A DNA stretch of 64,000 nt, taken from contig NZ_AP031496.1 of assembly GCF_042850945.1 (NCBI RefSeq), positions 1,736,001 to 1,800,000 on the forward strand. The letters are read 5' to 3'. The notes beneath the pieces were generated by a model. The model searched no databases. It was not told where the DNA came from and saw only the letters and a program-made list of their open reading frames with translations. This document shows, in pieces, positions 32,688 to 41,894 of this stretch. The stretch is from Halioxenophilus aromaticivorans. Lineage in GTDB: Bacteria; Pseudomonadota; Gammaproteobacteria; Pseudomonadales; Cellvibrionaceae. Numbering within the stretch: position 1 is the first letter of the stretch; every line of letters begins with the position of its first letter. A program made the translations under genes and the position numbers.

Positions 32688-35150
32688 ATGAAAGACAAAC
32701 TCGATAAACACTCCGCCAAAGCGCACCCAACCACCCATTTTATGCACCGCTTCGAACAGGGTGTGTTTAAACGGCCTAACATTATTCTGTCGATAATTTT
32801 GATGGTTACCGTGTTCTTTGCATCGCAAATACCCGGCCTAAAGATCTATTCCGATTTCGCCGACCTTTTACCGCAAACGCACCCATACATCGAATTGCAC
32901 AATGAAATCAAAGGCTCCTTTGGTGGTGCTAATGTGATCATTGTGGGTGTGGAATTCACTGAATCTACGGTGTTTACCAACGAAGCTTTGGCTCGGGTGC
33001 ACCGCATTACACAAGCGGTGGATTCGTTACCTGGGGTAAACCATAATCTGGTTGCCAGTGTGGCCCACCGTAACTCGCGTAACGTATGGCTAACACCGGA
33101 GGGTAATGTTAACTCCGAGCCATACTACAACCCGGATAAAACCAATTTATCCCAGCCCGAGTTGGATAATCTCCGCGATGCCATCGTTGCCGACCCCAGA
33201 GTCTACGGCCCATTGGTCAGCCCCGATATGCACATGGCTTTGGTTAAGGCGCAACTGATTGAAGGTAAGTTAGATTACGCCGAGACCTACCGGCAAATAC
33301 AAGCACTGCGCGCAGAAGAATCCGCCCCTGGGGTTAAAATTCACGTTACCGGCCAGCCAATGTTGGTGGGGTGGACGTACCAGTATTTGAGTCAAATCGT
33401 GGAAATATTTTTGTTCACCGGTTTGATTATGATTGCGCTTTTGGTGTTTTATTTCCGTAAAGCCTACGGCATTTTGATACCCCTGGCCGGTGTGGTGGTG
33501 TCCTCCATTTGGGGCTTGGGGATTATTTCTTTATTCGGTTACAACCTAGACCCGCTCAGTTTGGTGATTCCGTTTTTGATCTCGGCTCGAGCCATGTCCC
33601 ATGGCATACAACTGGTGGAGCGCTATTATCAGGAGCTGGTCAACAACGATCATATAACTGCGGCACGGCTTACCTTTGAGAGTCTATTCCGGCCCGGAAG
33701 CCTCGGCGTGGTATCCGATGCGATTGGTTTGTTATTGATTGCCATAGGTTCCATTCCACTCAATACCAAAATGGCTCACTACGCCTCCATTTGGGCGCTG
33801 AGCATTATTATTACCGTGCTATTGGCTGTGCCCCTGTTGCTATCCATTTTGCCGCGGCCTAAGTCCAGTGAGATCAAAAGCAATGTATTCCGTAACATCG
33901 GCTCCTTGGTGGCCGGCATAGTCAGTGGCCCGCAAGCCGCCGCCAAAGTGTTGTTGTTGGCCTTGGCCGCCCTGTGCGTGGGTGGTTATTTCTCTTCCCA
34001 CGTGGTGATTGGTGAGTCTGAACCCGGCTCGCCCATTTTGTATCAAGATCACGACTACAATATTTCGTCCAAAGCCGTTAACGACAGTTTTCCTGGCAGT
34101 GAAGAGCTTTACATTATTGCCGAAACCGATGAGAACGGCGGCATTAAAAGGCCCGAGGTACTGAAGGCCTTGGCTGACTTCGAGCGTCATATGCTGCTGG
34201 ACCCTGAAGTGGGCGGCGCCAAGGGTGCACCGGATTTAGTCACCCAGGTGAATCGCCTATTACATAACACCGACCCACGTTGGGTTCAAATACCTGACGA
34301 TCAGCTGTACATCGGTGGCTTAATGTATACCTACATGATGTCTAACCCCATCCCAGGTGCGTTAAACGAATTTGTCGATACCGACGAGCGCGTGGCTGCT
34401 TTGGTGTTTTACTATAAGGATCACCAGGGTGAGACTATCCGCCGCGCCATCCATATGGCTAAACAATGGATTGCCGAAAACGAAGGTAAAGTGGATGGTT
34501 TAACAATTCGTTTGGCCGGTGGCACCATCGGCGTTATTGCGGCACAAAATGAGGCCGCCTACGAAACCAATTTAATGGTTCTGCCCGCCGTGTTTGCGTT
34601 GATTTTCATCTTCGTTACCGTGTTTTATTCATCATTTATGGCCGGTGCCATGATGCTGATGGCGATGATCTTTGCCACAACCTTAACCTACGGCTATATG
34701 GGCCTGGTGGAAATGGGGATTAATTCCAATACCGTGCCCATTATTGCGGTGGGTGTTGGAGTGGGTATCGATTACTCCATTTATATGATGGATCGTATCC
34801 GCGCAGAAATGGCCAAGTTGGGCAACTTGGGTCAAGCGGTACGGGCAGCCATTGGCACCACCGGTTTGGCCATCAGCTTTACTGCCACCACGTTAATTGC
34901 CGGCATTGTGATGTGGGTGATCTTATCCGACTTACGCTTCCAAAGTGACGCCGCGTTGCTGTTGATTGTGATGGTGGTGCTCAATGCCATTGCTGCCATG
35001 CTATTGGTGCCTAGCTGGGTGTTATTAATGAAGCCTAAGTTTATTACCTCGGCTTATACCGACGACGATGGCGTGATCCATGCCGATCATAACCCGCGAC
35101 CCGTGCAGAAGATTACGCCTGAGGTAGAGAAAGAAAAAATTTCAGCCTAG
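32688..35150 (+). CDS. RND/MMPL-family transporter
   Basis: An 820-residue inner-membrane protein with two repeats of one helix, a large periplasmic loop and about five helices (first set around residues 30-400, second around 410-800). The MMPL signature is visible in VGVGVGIDYSIYMMDRIR and the equivalent region SARAMSHGIQLVERYY. No periplasmic adaptor of the HlyD type is nearby; instead the BNR lipoprotein and DUF1302/1329 proteins accompany it. Likely substrates are hydrophobic compounds or lipids, direction unknown. Confidence 0.92.
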   Translation: MKDKLDKHSAKAHPTTHFMHRFEQGVFKRPNIILSIILMVTVFFASQIPGLKIYSDFADLLPQTHPYIELHNEIKGSFGGANVIIVGVEFTESTVFTNEALARVHRITQAVDSLPGVNHNLVASVAHRNSRNVWLTPEGNVNSEPYYNPDKTNLSQPELDNLRDAIVADPRVYGPLVSPDMHMALVKAQLIEGKLDYAETYRQIQALRAEESAPGVKIHVTGQPMLVGWTYQYLSQIVEIFLFTGLIMIALLVFYFRKAYGILIPLAGVVVSSIWGLGIISLFGYNLDPLSLVIPFLISARAMSHGIQLVERYYQELVNNDHITAARLTFESLFRPGSLGVVSDAIGLLLIAIGSIPLNTKMAHYASIWALSIIITVLLAVPLLLSILPRPKSSEIKSNVFRNIGSLVAGIVSGPQAAAKVLLLALAALCVGGYFSSHVVIGESEPGSPILYQDHDYNISSKAVNDSFPGSEELYIIAETDENGGIKRPEVLKALADFERHMLLDPEVGGAKGAPDLVTQVNRLLHNTDPRWVQIPDDQLYIGGLMYTYMMSNPIPGALNEFVDTDERVAALVFYYKDHQGETIRRAIHMAKQWIAENEGKVDGLTIRLAGGTIGVIAAQNEAAYETNLMVLPAVFALIFIFVTVFYSSFMAGAMMLMAMIFATTLTYGYMGLVEMGINSNTVPIIAVGVGVGIDYSIYMMDRIRAEMAKLGNLGQAVRAAIGTTGLAISFTATTLIAGIVMWVILSDLRFQSDAALLLIVMVVLNAIAAMLLVPSWVLLMKPKFITSAYTDDDGVIHADHNPRPVQKITPEVEKEKISA

Positions 35151-35218
35151 GCGTTCACACAGCGCTAATAAAAAACACCAACCACTTACTTACCATAATA
35201 ATGAAGAGGTAATACTCC

Positions 35219-36880
35219 ATGACGGAACACGTAAAACACGGTTGCAAGGCAATTGCACTGGCTGTTTCCGCAGCGACATTAATCCCCTTCAACGCTGTTA
35301 ACGCGGCGGGGAATTGGTCCGGTTTTGCAGAAAACGCCACCTACTACCGCGATGAAGTCGGCCTGTCGAAATTCCGCAACACGGTGCAGTTTGAATTTCA
35401 AAACGACATCGCTTCCGAGACTTTCCGGTCGTTGCAGGTTAACGCCATTATCCGGGCCACCTACGACGGCGTTTACGATTTAAACGACGATGAATTCGGT
35501 GAAGACGTCAGCTACGATTATTTGGGTGCCGATTGGCACGACAACGACATTGCCTCACAGGTGATTTTAACCCCCGGTGTGCCCGTTCCCTGCGAGAACG
35601 ACCCTGCCCAGTGTAGTGCGTTGGATGGCTACATGGACGAAGACAGTGACGAAATTCGCTTCCCAGATTTTAATGATGAACTGGATTTTGTCCGAGAATT
35701 GTACGTTACCGCGGATTTGCAACTGGCCGGTGATGATGTGTTGTCCATGCGGCTGGGTAAGCAACAGGTGGTGTGGGGTAAAACCGATTTGTTCCGGGTG
35801 TTGGATGTGATCAACCCGGTGGATTATTCTCGTCACAATATTTACGACGAATTAGAAGACATTCGTATTCCCCAGTGGATGTTTACTGCCGATTGGCGCA
35901 TGGGGCCCAATAACGTTTTTGACGATTCTAACCTACAGTTGGTTTGGAATTTTGATGAATTTCGGCCCAGTAACCTAGGCACCTGTGGCCAAAGTTACCG
36001 CATTCTAGACGCCGGTTGTTTCTTTACCTCGTCGGTGAGCTCTGATTATCTCAATGCCGTACTGGGCTCCATGGGGATGCCGGCGCTGTATTCTGCCAAC
36101 GTGCCGATTATTCACGACGTACAAGATCCCGATTGGGAAATCGCCAATACCCAGGTGGGCTTAAAGTGGGAAGGCGTTTTGGGTGACGTTACCTTCTCTT
36201 TGAATGCGCTGCATTATCGCCAGCAGTTACCTTCACTGCATTTCCGTGCGCTTGCCCCCGGTGCTCCAATCCCCGCCGGTGACGGTGTGTTCGACATCGA
36301 GTTCCCCCGCGTGAATTTATTGGGCGGCTCGGTGGATTATTATTCCATGGCCATGGATGCCGTGTGGCGTTTGGAATTGGCCTACACCGAGGGCGAAGAA
36401 CTGCCAAGGGACACTGATGGCCACCGCGAAACCGAAATGGCGCGCTACGTGATTGGCTTTGATAAAAACCAAGTGATACCAGCCTTGGGAACCAACAGTG
36501 CTTTTTTAATCTCCGCGCAGGTGTTTGGCGAGCATATTTTAGACCACGTAGAAGACATGCCCAACGAAGAAGACAACTGGATTGCCACCTTTTTGTTTAA
36601 GGGCTTTTATGTCAACAACCGCTTAAGCCCGCAGATTATTGTGGCCCACGATTTTGGCGGTAAAGCCACGGCCATTGCGCCCAGTGTTTCCTACATTGTG
36701 AATAACAACTGGCTGGTGAATTTTGGCGCTAACGTAAAACTTGGCGGCGATGAAACCTTCCCATGGGCGGTGGCCGGAGGCCAAAGCGTGTACGAACCAC
36801 TGTCGCGCTTTACCAACGGCCCCATTGGTGTAGCCAATAACGAAGACGAAATTCAGCTTACTGTGCGTTACAGTTTTTAA
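35219..36880 (+). CDS. DUF1302 outer-membrane protein
   Basis: A 553-residue exported protein. The signal peptide ends near NAVNAAGN, and the C-terminus ends in RYSF, as in outer-membrane beta-barrels. The segment MRLGKQQVVWGKTDLFRVLDVINPVDYSR is the hallmark of DUF1302. In pseudomonads and relatives such proteins sit beside DUF1329 and RND genes and are linked to hydrophobic substrate metabolism. It begins 68 bp after the transporter. Confidence 0.92.
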   Translation: MTEHVKHGCKAIALAVSAATLIPFNAVNAAGNWSGFAENATYYRDEVGLSKFRNTVQFEFQNDIASETFRSLQVNAIIRATYDGVYDLNDDEFGEDVSYDYLGADWHDNDIASQVILTPGVPVPCENDPAQCSALDGYMDEDSDEIRFPDFNDELDFVRELYVTADLQLAGDDVLSMRLGKQQVVWGKTDLFRVLDVINPVDYSRHNIYDELEDIRIPQWMFTADWRMGPNNVFDDSNLQLVWNFDEFRPSNLGTCGQSYRILDAGCFFTSSVSSDYLNAVLGSMGMPALYSANVPIIHDVQDPDWEIANTQVGLKWEGVLGDVTFSLNALHYRQQLPSLHFRALAPGAPIPAGDGVFDIEFPRVNLLGGSVDYYSMAMDAVWRLELAYTEGEELPRDTDGHRETEMARYVIGFDKNQVIPALGTNSAFLISAQVFGEHILDHVEDMPNEEDNWIATFLFKGFYVNNRLSPQIIVAHDFGGKATAIAPSVSYIVNNNWLVNFGANVKLGGDETFPWAVAGGQSVYEPLSRFTNGPIGVANNEDEIQLTVRYSF

Positions 36881-36899
36881 TAATAATAGGTACTTAGTT

Positions 36900-38216
36900 A
36901 TGTTTAAAAAAACCTTAGTTTCCGTCGCACTCTCCTTAGGTATGGTGGCCGCAAGCGCTACGGCCCAGGTGTCGGACGACGTTATTAATGCTTCTTTCTT
37001 CCCTTATAAGGATAGCGTGCCATCCTTTGAAGGTCTTCAAGTGGGGATGACCATTAACCAGGGTAACGTTGAACAGTTTAAAGATATTCTCGACCCGGCC
37101 ATGTATCAGTTTATTGCCCAGGGCGATACTGAAATCAAAGTAGGGGAGACTACCTCGTTCGATCTGCACCCTAGCTATGTAGAAGCCACACGTAAGTACA
37201 CCGATGGTGTCACCCTGGGCGAAAAGGTTGGCCAAATCAGTGATCACCAAGCGGGGAGACCCTTCCCACAGGAGCCATCACTGGACGACCCAAGGGCGGG
37301 TGAAAAGCTGGCTTGGAACTACAAGTACGGTTACAACTGGGGTGATTCGGCAGTGATTCAGCCGTTTTATTGGAAGTTCCGCAATATGAAAAACGCCAAA
37401 GTGGAACGCACCATTGTAATGAACTTTAACTTTTTGAATTTCACCCGGCGTACCAGCACGGAGCCTACGCCGGAAATTACCCCCAACCCGTCTAATATGT
37501 TCCGCTCCATTTATATGAAGGTGTTGGAGCCGTTTGATTTAAAAAATACCCAGCTGTTGATCCATCGTTTCCAAGACGATACCAAACTGGATAACTCCTA
37601 TCTTTACTTAGGCTTTCAGCGCCGGGTAAGACGTTTATCTTCCGGGCAAACCACGGATGCGTTTTTGGGTTCGGATTTGATGATTGAAGATTTTGAGGGC
37701 TATAACGGCCGCATCAGCGATATGAAGTGGACTTACAAAGGCACTAAAAATATTCTGTTGCCGTTTTTTAACCACAACGATATGCCCAAAGACGAAGAAG
37801 CTTACAAGGACGACGAAGGCTTCCAGATGATTGCCTACGGCGGCAAAGGTAATTGCTTCCCGGAGGTTACCTATCAATTGCGTAAAGCCTATGTGGTAGA
37901 GGCCGAGCCTGTGGATGAAAACCACCCCATCAGCAAGCGCATTCACTACATTGATGCGCAAACCTTTGTGCTGCCGCGTAATGTAATTTACGACCGTAAA
38001 GGCGAGATGTGGAAATCCTTTACCATTGGCCAGTCGCATCCAGATCATCACCTGCCTGTGAATAAAGGCACCGGCGTTTCCATCGATGATGCGGTAACCA
38101 TGATCGACGTGCAAGCCAACCACTGCACCACGGCGCAGTTTAAAGGCATTGTGGATTCCAGCCTAAGCCCGCCGGATACCTTCACTGTGCAAAACCTGCG
38201 CGCCAGTGGTAACTAA
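36900..38216 (+). CDS. DUF1329 (LolB-like fold) exported protein
   Basis: A 438-residue protein with a signal peptide cleaved after ASATAQ. The family has a LolB/LppX-like fold suited to carrying lipids or hydrophobic molecules between membranes. Hallmarks are the NWGDSAVIQPFYWKFRNMK region, YLGFQRRVRRL and the late MWKSFTIGQ segment. It follows DUF1302 by 19 bp and closes the transport operon with a strong terminator. Confidence 0.92.
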   Translation: MFKKTLVSVALSLGMVAASATAQVSDDVINASFFPYKDSVPSFEGLQVGMTINQGNVEQFKDILDPAMYQFIAQGDTEIKVGETTSFDLHPSYVEATRKYTDGVTLGEKVGQISDHQAGRPFPQEPSLDDPRAGEKLAWNYKYGYNWGDSAVIQPFYWKFRNMKNAKVERTIVMNFNFLNFTRRTSTEPTPEITPNPSNMFRSIYMKVLEPFDLKNTQLLIHRFQDDTKLDNSYLYLGFQRRVRRLSSGQTTDAFLGSDLMIEDFEGYNGRISDMKWTYKGTKNILLPFFNHNDMPKDEEAYKDDEGFQMIAYGGKGNCFPEVTYQLRKAYVVEAEPVDENHPISKRIHYIDAQTFVLPRNVIYDRKGEMWKSFTIGQSHPDHHLPVNKGTGVSIDDAVTMIDVQANHCTTAQFKGIVDSSLSPPDTFTVQNLRASGN

Positions 38217-38248
38217 TCAATAGGCTTAAAACCAGCTTCACTAGCTTT

Positions 38249-38273
38249 GCCCGGTTAAACCGGGCATTTTTTA
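38249..38273 (+). terminator. Terminator after the DUF1329 gene
   Basis: GCCCGGTTAAACCGGGC is a seven-base-arm hairpin followed by A and six T residues. It ends the lipoprotein-RND-DUF1302-DUF1329 operon. Confidence 0.9.
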
Positions 38274-38315
38274 TTGAGGGGCTATGTTCAAAGGGCGGAT
38301 TTAAAGAAGGTGTGA

Positions 38316-39341
38316 TTAGGGAGGATCGAGCTGCAAGGCCTGCATACGTTGATTAAAAATCTTAACCGCTTTTTTATGATCCACCGCAACGGCGTATTGG
38401 CTGTGGGGTACGTCTTGCCAATCGCCATCACGGGCCCACTGGCTTTGCGGTGCAGCAATGGTTTGGCCTGTGGCTATGCCCTGGGTTGCTACTCTTACCG
38501 GCCCGGATGTAAGAGTAAATAGCTCCGGATGGGTGAGGTATAACACTGCTGCTGGGTCGTGCAAAAAGAAACCCTCGGTTACGCCGGTGGAGCGATAAAA
38601 CGCCAAATAGAAATCGCTGATTGCCGTTAAAAACTCGCCGGTAACCGGGTTGGCTTTGGTAATGGCGGCCAAGTGTTTGGGGCTGATAACCACCTGTGTG
38701 GTTACGTCTAGGCCTATGGCCACAACCGGCCAGCCGGCGCCGAACACAATATCCGCAGCATCTGGGTCACCAATAATATTGGCCTCTGCCACAGGGGTTA
38801 CATTGCCGGGTACGGTAAACGCGCCGCCCATCATTACCACCCGCTTAATTCGCTGGGGCAGGGTTGGGTCCAGTGCTAGGGCAAGGGCGAGGTTGGTCAT
38901 GCGGCCTACCGGCACTAGTGTAATTTCCCCTGGATGGCGGTGGCTTTGCTCAATAATAAATTGCGCCGCGGTTAATGCCTTAGGCTTTTGGACGTCACTC
39001 AACTTAAATTCAACATTGCCTAAACCGTTACCACCGTGGACAAAATCCGTGGGCGGCCCCTCCGGTAATACCAGTGGTTTGCGAGCGCCGGGAATCACCG
39101 GGGTGGTAACGCCTAAGCGCTGGGTTAAATACAGCGCGTTGCGGGTACTGTTTTCTATGGTGGCATTGCCGAAGGTGGTGGTGATGCCCAGGGTTTCCAA
39201 TTCCGGCGAGGCATGGGCCAATAAAATGGCCATGGCGTCATCAATGCCCACATCGGCATCGATAATAATTTTTTCTTTGCCCTGGGCGATGCAGCTTAAC
39301 AGCAGTGCGCAGAGTAAAAGCAACGGATAACACAATTTCAT
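38316..39341 (-). CDS. Exported inosine-uridine-type nucleoside hydrolase
   Basis: A 341-residue nucleoside hydrolase with an N-terminal signal (MKLCYPLLLLCALLLSC); LLLSC could serve as a lipobox. The calcium-binding motif DADVGIDDA follows at about residue 24, with the NIIGDPDAADIVF segment and the catalytic-site FFLHDPAAVLYL later on. It would release bases from nucleosides outside the cytoplasm. ATG at 39341 is chosen, with AAGG eight bases upstream, over an earlier TTG. The next minus-strand gene also acts on nucleosides. Confidence 0.9.
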   Translation of the reverse strand: MKLCYPLLLLCALLLSCIAQGKEKIIIDADVGIDDAMAILLAHASPELETLGITTTFGNATIENSTRNALYLTQRLGVTTPVIPGARKPLVLPEGPPTDFVHGGNGLGNVEFKLSDVQKPKALTAAQFIIEQSHRHPGEITLVPVGRMTNLALALALDPTLPQRIKRVVMMGGAFTVPGNVTPVAEANIIGDPDAADIVFGAGWPVVAIGLDVTTQVVISPKHLAAITKANPVTGEFLTAISDFYLAFYRSTGVTEGFFLHDPAAVLYLTHPELFTLTSGPVRVATQGIATGQTIAAPQSQWARDGDWQDVPHSQYAVAVDHKKAVKIFNQRMQALQLDPP

Positions 39342-39417
39342 GGTGAGCCTTTTGCGTAGTTGCAATAGTTGGAGCAATAGTTAGCGGCAATTTAGTGGCA
39401 ATGGAGTGATGACCTAG

Positions 39418-39696
39418 GGAACCTCTGATTAATCATGGTTGCTTCTGCGCGAGTTCTCAAAGCTCAGCTGACAAGGCGATTTTCGCAGTTAATGGCCGTC
39501 GTCCTTCGCAAGAAAATCAACGCAGTCAGATGGGCTTTGAGGCCGCGCCCTACGGGGCTTCCAGAGCTTTCTGATATCTTCGTTAGCGTTTTGTGACCGG
39601 GGCGCGCAGCCGTACGGCCAGTATGCCTTCAAAACGCTGCCTCGATCTCAAAAAGCTCTGGGAGCCAGAAGTCATCCGAGATTGATCAGAGTTTCC
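39418..39696. mobile_element. MITE-like element with CTAG target duplication
   Basis: A 279-bp non-coding element bounded by terminal inverted repeats GGAACCTCTGATTAATC and (reverse complement of the right end) GGAAACTCTGATCAATC. CTAG flanks both sides (39414-39417 and 39697-39700), a target duplication typical of IS5-type transposases. Inside are nested palindromes: CCAGAGCTTT/AAAGCTCTGG and AGCGTTTTG/CAAAACGCT. No transposase is encoded, so it would depend on one elsewhere. It sits between two minus-strand genes. Confidence 0.85.
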
Positions 39697-39709
39697 CTAG
39701 TAATGACGT

Positions 39710-40762
39710 TTATTCCGCTTGCGAGGTTAATTGTTCCAGCACAGCAAAAAGCACTTCCGCGCCCACGCGGGAAACTTCTTCATCGTAGATATCTTCTTCG
39801 TTTACCCCTTCCTGGCCGCCGGCCAAATCGCTGATGGCGCGAATAATCATCCACTCGGTATCGTTGACATAGCACACCTGGCCCACGGCGGCGGATTCCA
39901 TTTCGGTAACCTCGGCATGAAAGACTTCTCGCACCCACTGGCGGTAGGCGCGGTTGTCCAAAAATACCGAGCCAGTAACGCCGTTGCCGCCCACGGTAAA
40001 TTCCGCCCGCCGTTTGTCCAAAATTAAGCGTGGCGGCATAGTGCTGATGGCTTGCCGTGCAGCGGCCAATAGCCTGGGGCTGGCGGAGAAATAGGGCGTA
40101 TCTACGGGTTTCTCTTGGCCGTCTTTAATCACCACAACGTGGTCTGGGTGCACAAACTCAAAGGGCTTGTAATTGGGGATGTTTGGGTCTGCCGCTCGCT
40201 TGGCCGGCAGTTCGTCCAGCATTTTTTGATAGTAGTTAGGTACGATGTACTGGCCCGCTTGGCCAGGGCTTGGATTGCTGTAGACACTTTCGTCGTGGTA
40301 GTACCAGCGTTCTGGGATAATCACATCCCCCGGGTGCCAGCGCGGGTTGATGGCACCGGCAATACCCATATATACCACCTCGTCGATGGGGAAGTAATCC
40401 AAAGCCATTTGCGTGGTCATGGCGGCATTGGCAATGCTCATGCCGGTGGCAAATATAATGATAGGTTGGTCGTTATAACGGCCCAAGCGGTAGGTAACCC
40501 CCTTAACGGTGATAGTACGATCAATTTGAGCATTAGGCAGTGAATTTAGGGTGGATAAAATGCCGTTCAGTTCTGGTGCGTAGGCCACCATAATGGCGGT
40601 AAAACCGTCTTCTTTGGTGCCGGCGATATAGTTGGGTTGGTGTTGAATAGAGCCTGTTTGAAGATCTGGCTGGCTGAATTGTTGGCAAGCGGTGATCAAT
40701 AATACAATGCAAACAGTGATAAATCCGTTTACTTTGGTTGCGTAATAACGTTCTTTTGGCAT
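39710..40762 (-). CDS. Nucleoside phosphorylase/MTA-SAH nucleosidase-like lipoprotein
   Basis: A 350-residue protein of the PNP/UDP phosphorylase superfamily with a lipoprotein signal (VLLITAC at about residue 26). The core shows VVYMGIAGAINPRWHPGDVIIP, the ligand Met-Glu in EVTEMESAAVGQVC and the catalytic Asp in IIRAISDLAGG, as in methylthioadenosine/S-adenosylhomocysteine nucleosidases. Export to the envelope suggests scavenging of extracellular nucleosides, in keeping with the nearby exported nucleoside hydrolase. Confidence 0.88.
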   Translation of the reverse strand: MPKERYYATKVNGFITVCIVLLITACQQFSQPDLQTGSIQHQPNYIAGTKEDGFTAIMVAYAPELNGILSTLNSLPNAQIDRTITVKGVTYRLGRYNDQPIIIFATGMSIANAAMTTQMALDYFPIDEVVYMGIAGAINPRWHPGDVIIPERWYYHDESVYSNPSPGQAGQYIVPNYYQKMLDELPAKRAADPNIPNYKPFEFVHPDHVVVIKDGQEKPVDTPYFSASPRLLAAARQAISTMPPRLILDKRRAEFTVGGNGVTGSVFLDNRAYRQWVREVFHAEVTEMESAAVGQVCYVNDTEWMIIRAISDLAGGQEGVNEEDIYDEEVSRVGAEVLFAVLEQLTSQAE

Positions 40763-40910
40763 TGTAGTCCTTTATGACGGGTGTCGGTTTAAAGCATGAC
40801 GCCAGTATCTAGTAATCTCTCTATAGCATTCTTTATTTAGCAATCACTGTTCCGGTTTTAGGTAAGTCTACTGGTTTTAAATTTCAGTCGTTAACAGGGA
40901 AATAATTAGC

Positions 40911-41660
40911 ATGAAAAAGCTCGGCATAATAGGTGGTATCGGTTGGCCCAGTACCTTGGATTACTATCGCGTTGTGTGTGAAGCCAGCCATCAATATCAC
41001 CGCCGGCAGGGCCACCCTGAGCCGTTGCCAACGCCTGAAATCGCGATTGAGTCGCTTAATATGTCGGTAACGGTGAACAGCCGCGGTGATAAAACGCCTG
41101 GCTCTTGGCAAGCCTGGGATGAATACTTTAAACAGGCGTTGCAACGCTTAGAAGCCAGCGGTGCGCAGCGGGTGGTTATTGCCAGTGTTACCCCCCACAA
41201 CCGTTTGGCCCAACTGCAAAAGATGACCCGTTTACCCATTGTTAGCGTGTTTGCCAGCGTAGGTAAATATTGTAACGAGCAGGGCGTTTCAAACCTGTTA
41301 CTACTGGGCACGCTGCCCACCATGCAGTCTGCGGTGTTTAGTCGGCAGCTGGCGAGTTTCGGCGTCAATGTGTCTGTGCCGCAACCTGGCCATCATCAAA
41401 AGGCCGTTACTGCGCTTATCGATCAATTGTATCGCGGAGAAACCGCCGGCGCTGCTGACCAGTTGTGCGATCTGGTACAGCGCGTTGTGCCAGCACAACA
41501 GCTTGGCGAAACTCACGTGTTACTGGGTTGCACAGAGCTTTCCACAGCCTTTGCTCAAGCGAAGAAAGCCAGCCGGTTTAGCCAGTCAGGGATTGAGTTT
41601 GTTAATCTGGCCCACATTCACGCGTCGGACGCTTTCACACACTGTGTGTACCGTGAATGA
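40911..41660 (+). CDS. Aspartate/glutamate racemase family protein
   Basis: A 249-residue protein of the Asp/Glu racemase superfamily, opening LGIIGGIGWPSTLDYY. Two-base racemases use one Cys in each half. Here the second is present (LLGCTELSTAF), but the first, normally in a CNTAH context, is Ser in IASVTPHN. It may therefore be a one-sided catalyst or have another activity. The ATG lies 14 bp after a GGGAAATAATT stretch. No neighbouring gene fixes its substrate. Confidence 0.85.
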   Translation: MKKLGIIGGIGWPSTLDYYRVVCEASHQYHRRQGHPEPLPTPEIAIESLNMSVTVNSRGDKTPGSWQAWDEYFKQALQRLEASGAQRVVIASVTPHNRLAQLQKMTRLPIVSVFASVGKYCNEQGVSNLLLLGTLPTMQSAVFSRQLASFGVNVSVPQPGHHQKAVTALIDQLYRGETAGAADQLCDLVQRVVPAQQLGETHVLLGCTELSTAFAQAKKASRFSQSGIEFVNLAHIHASDAFTHCVYRE

Positions 41661-41802
41661 CAGTGCTGCTGAAAACCGAAAACCCCTTTGCGTTGCTCAT
41701 CTATAGGCCTCCTGGCTCAAAATTTTTAAGGCGCCTGCGGGCGTCACCTCCCAGCTTTGTTCCTTACTGCTTAAGCGTTTCGCCTAAAGTCACAGAAACA
41801 TA

Positions 41803-41858
41803 GTTGACATACCAACTATATTGCCGGATGATTTGGTTGGTATATCAACTAAATTGCC
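41803..41858. promoter_or_regulatory. Two MarR-type operator repeats over the Rieske oxygenase promoter
   Basis: Two 23-bp direct repeats start at 41803 and 41836, each with a palindromic core (GTTGACATACCAAC and GTTGGTATATCAAC) followed by TA(T/A)ATTGCC. The 33-bp spacing is close to three helical turns. TTGACA at 41804-41809 with GATGAT at 41827-41832 (17-bp spacer) is a likely promoter lying between and under them. The MarR gene two genes on is the obvious ligand. Confidence 0.75.
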
Positions 41859-41894
41859 TGCTTAGGGCCCAATAACAATAACTGGAGAAGCCCA

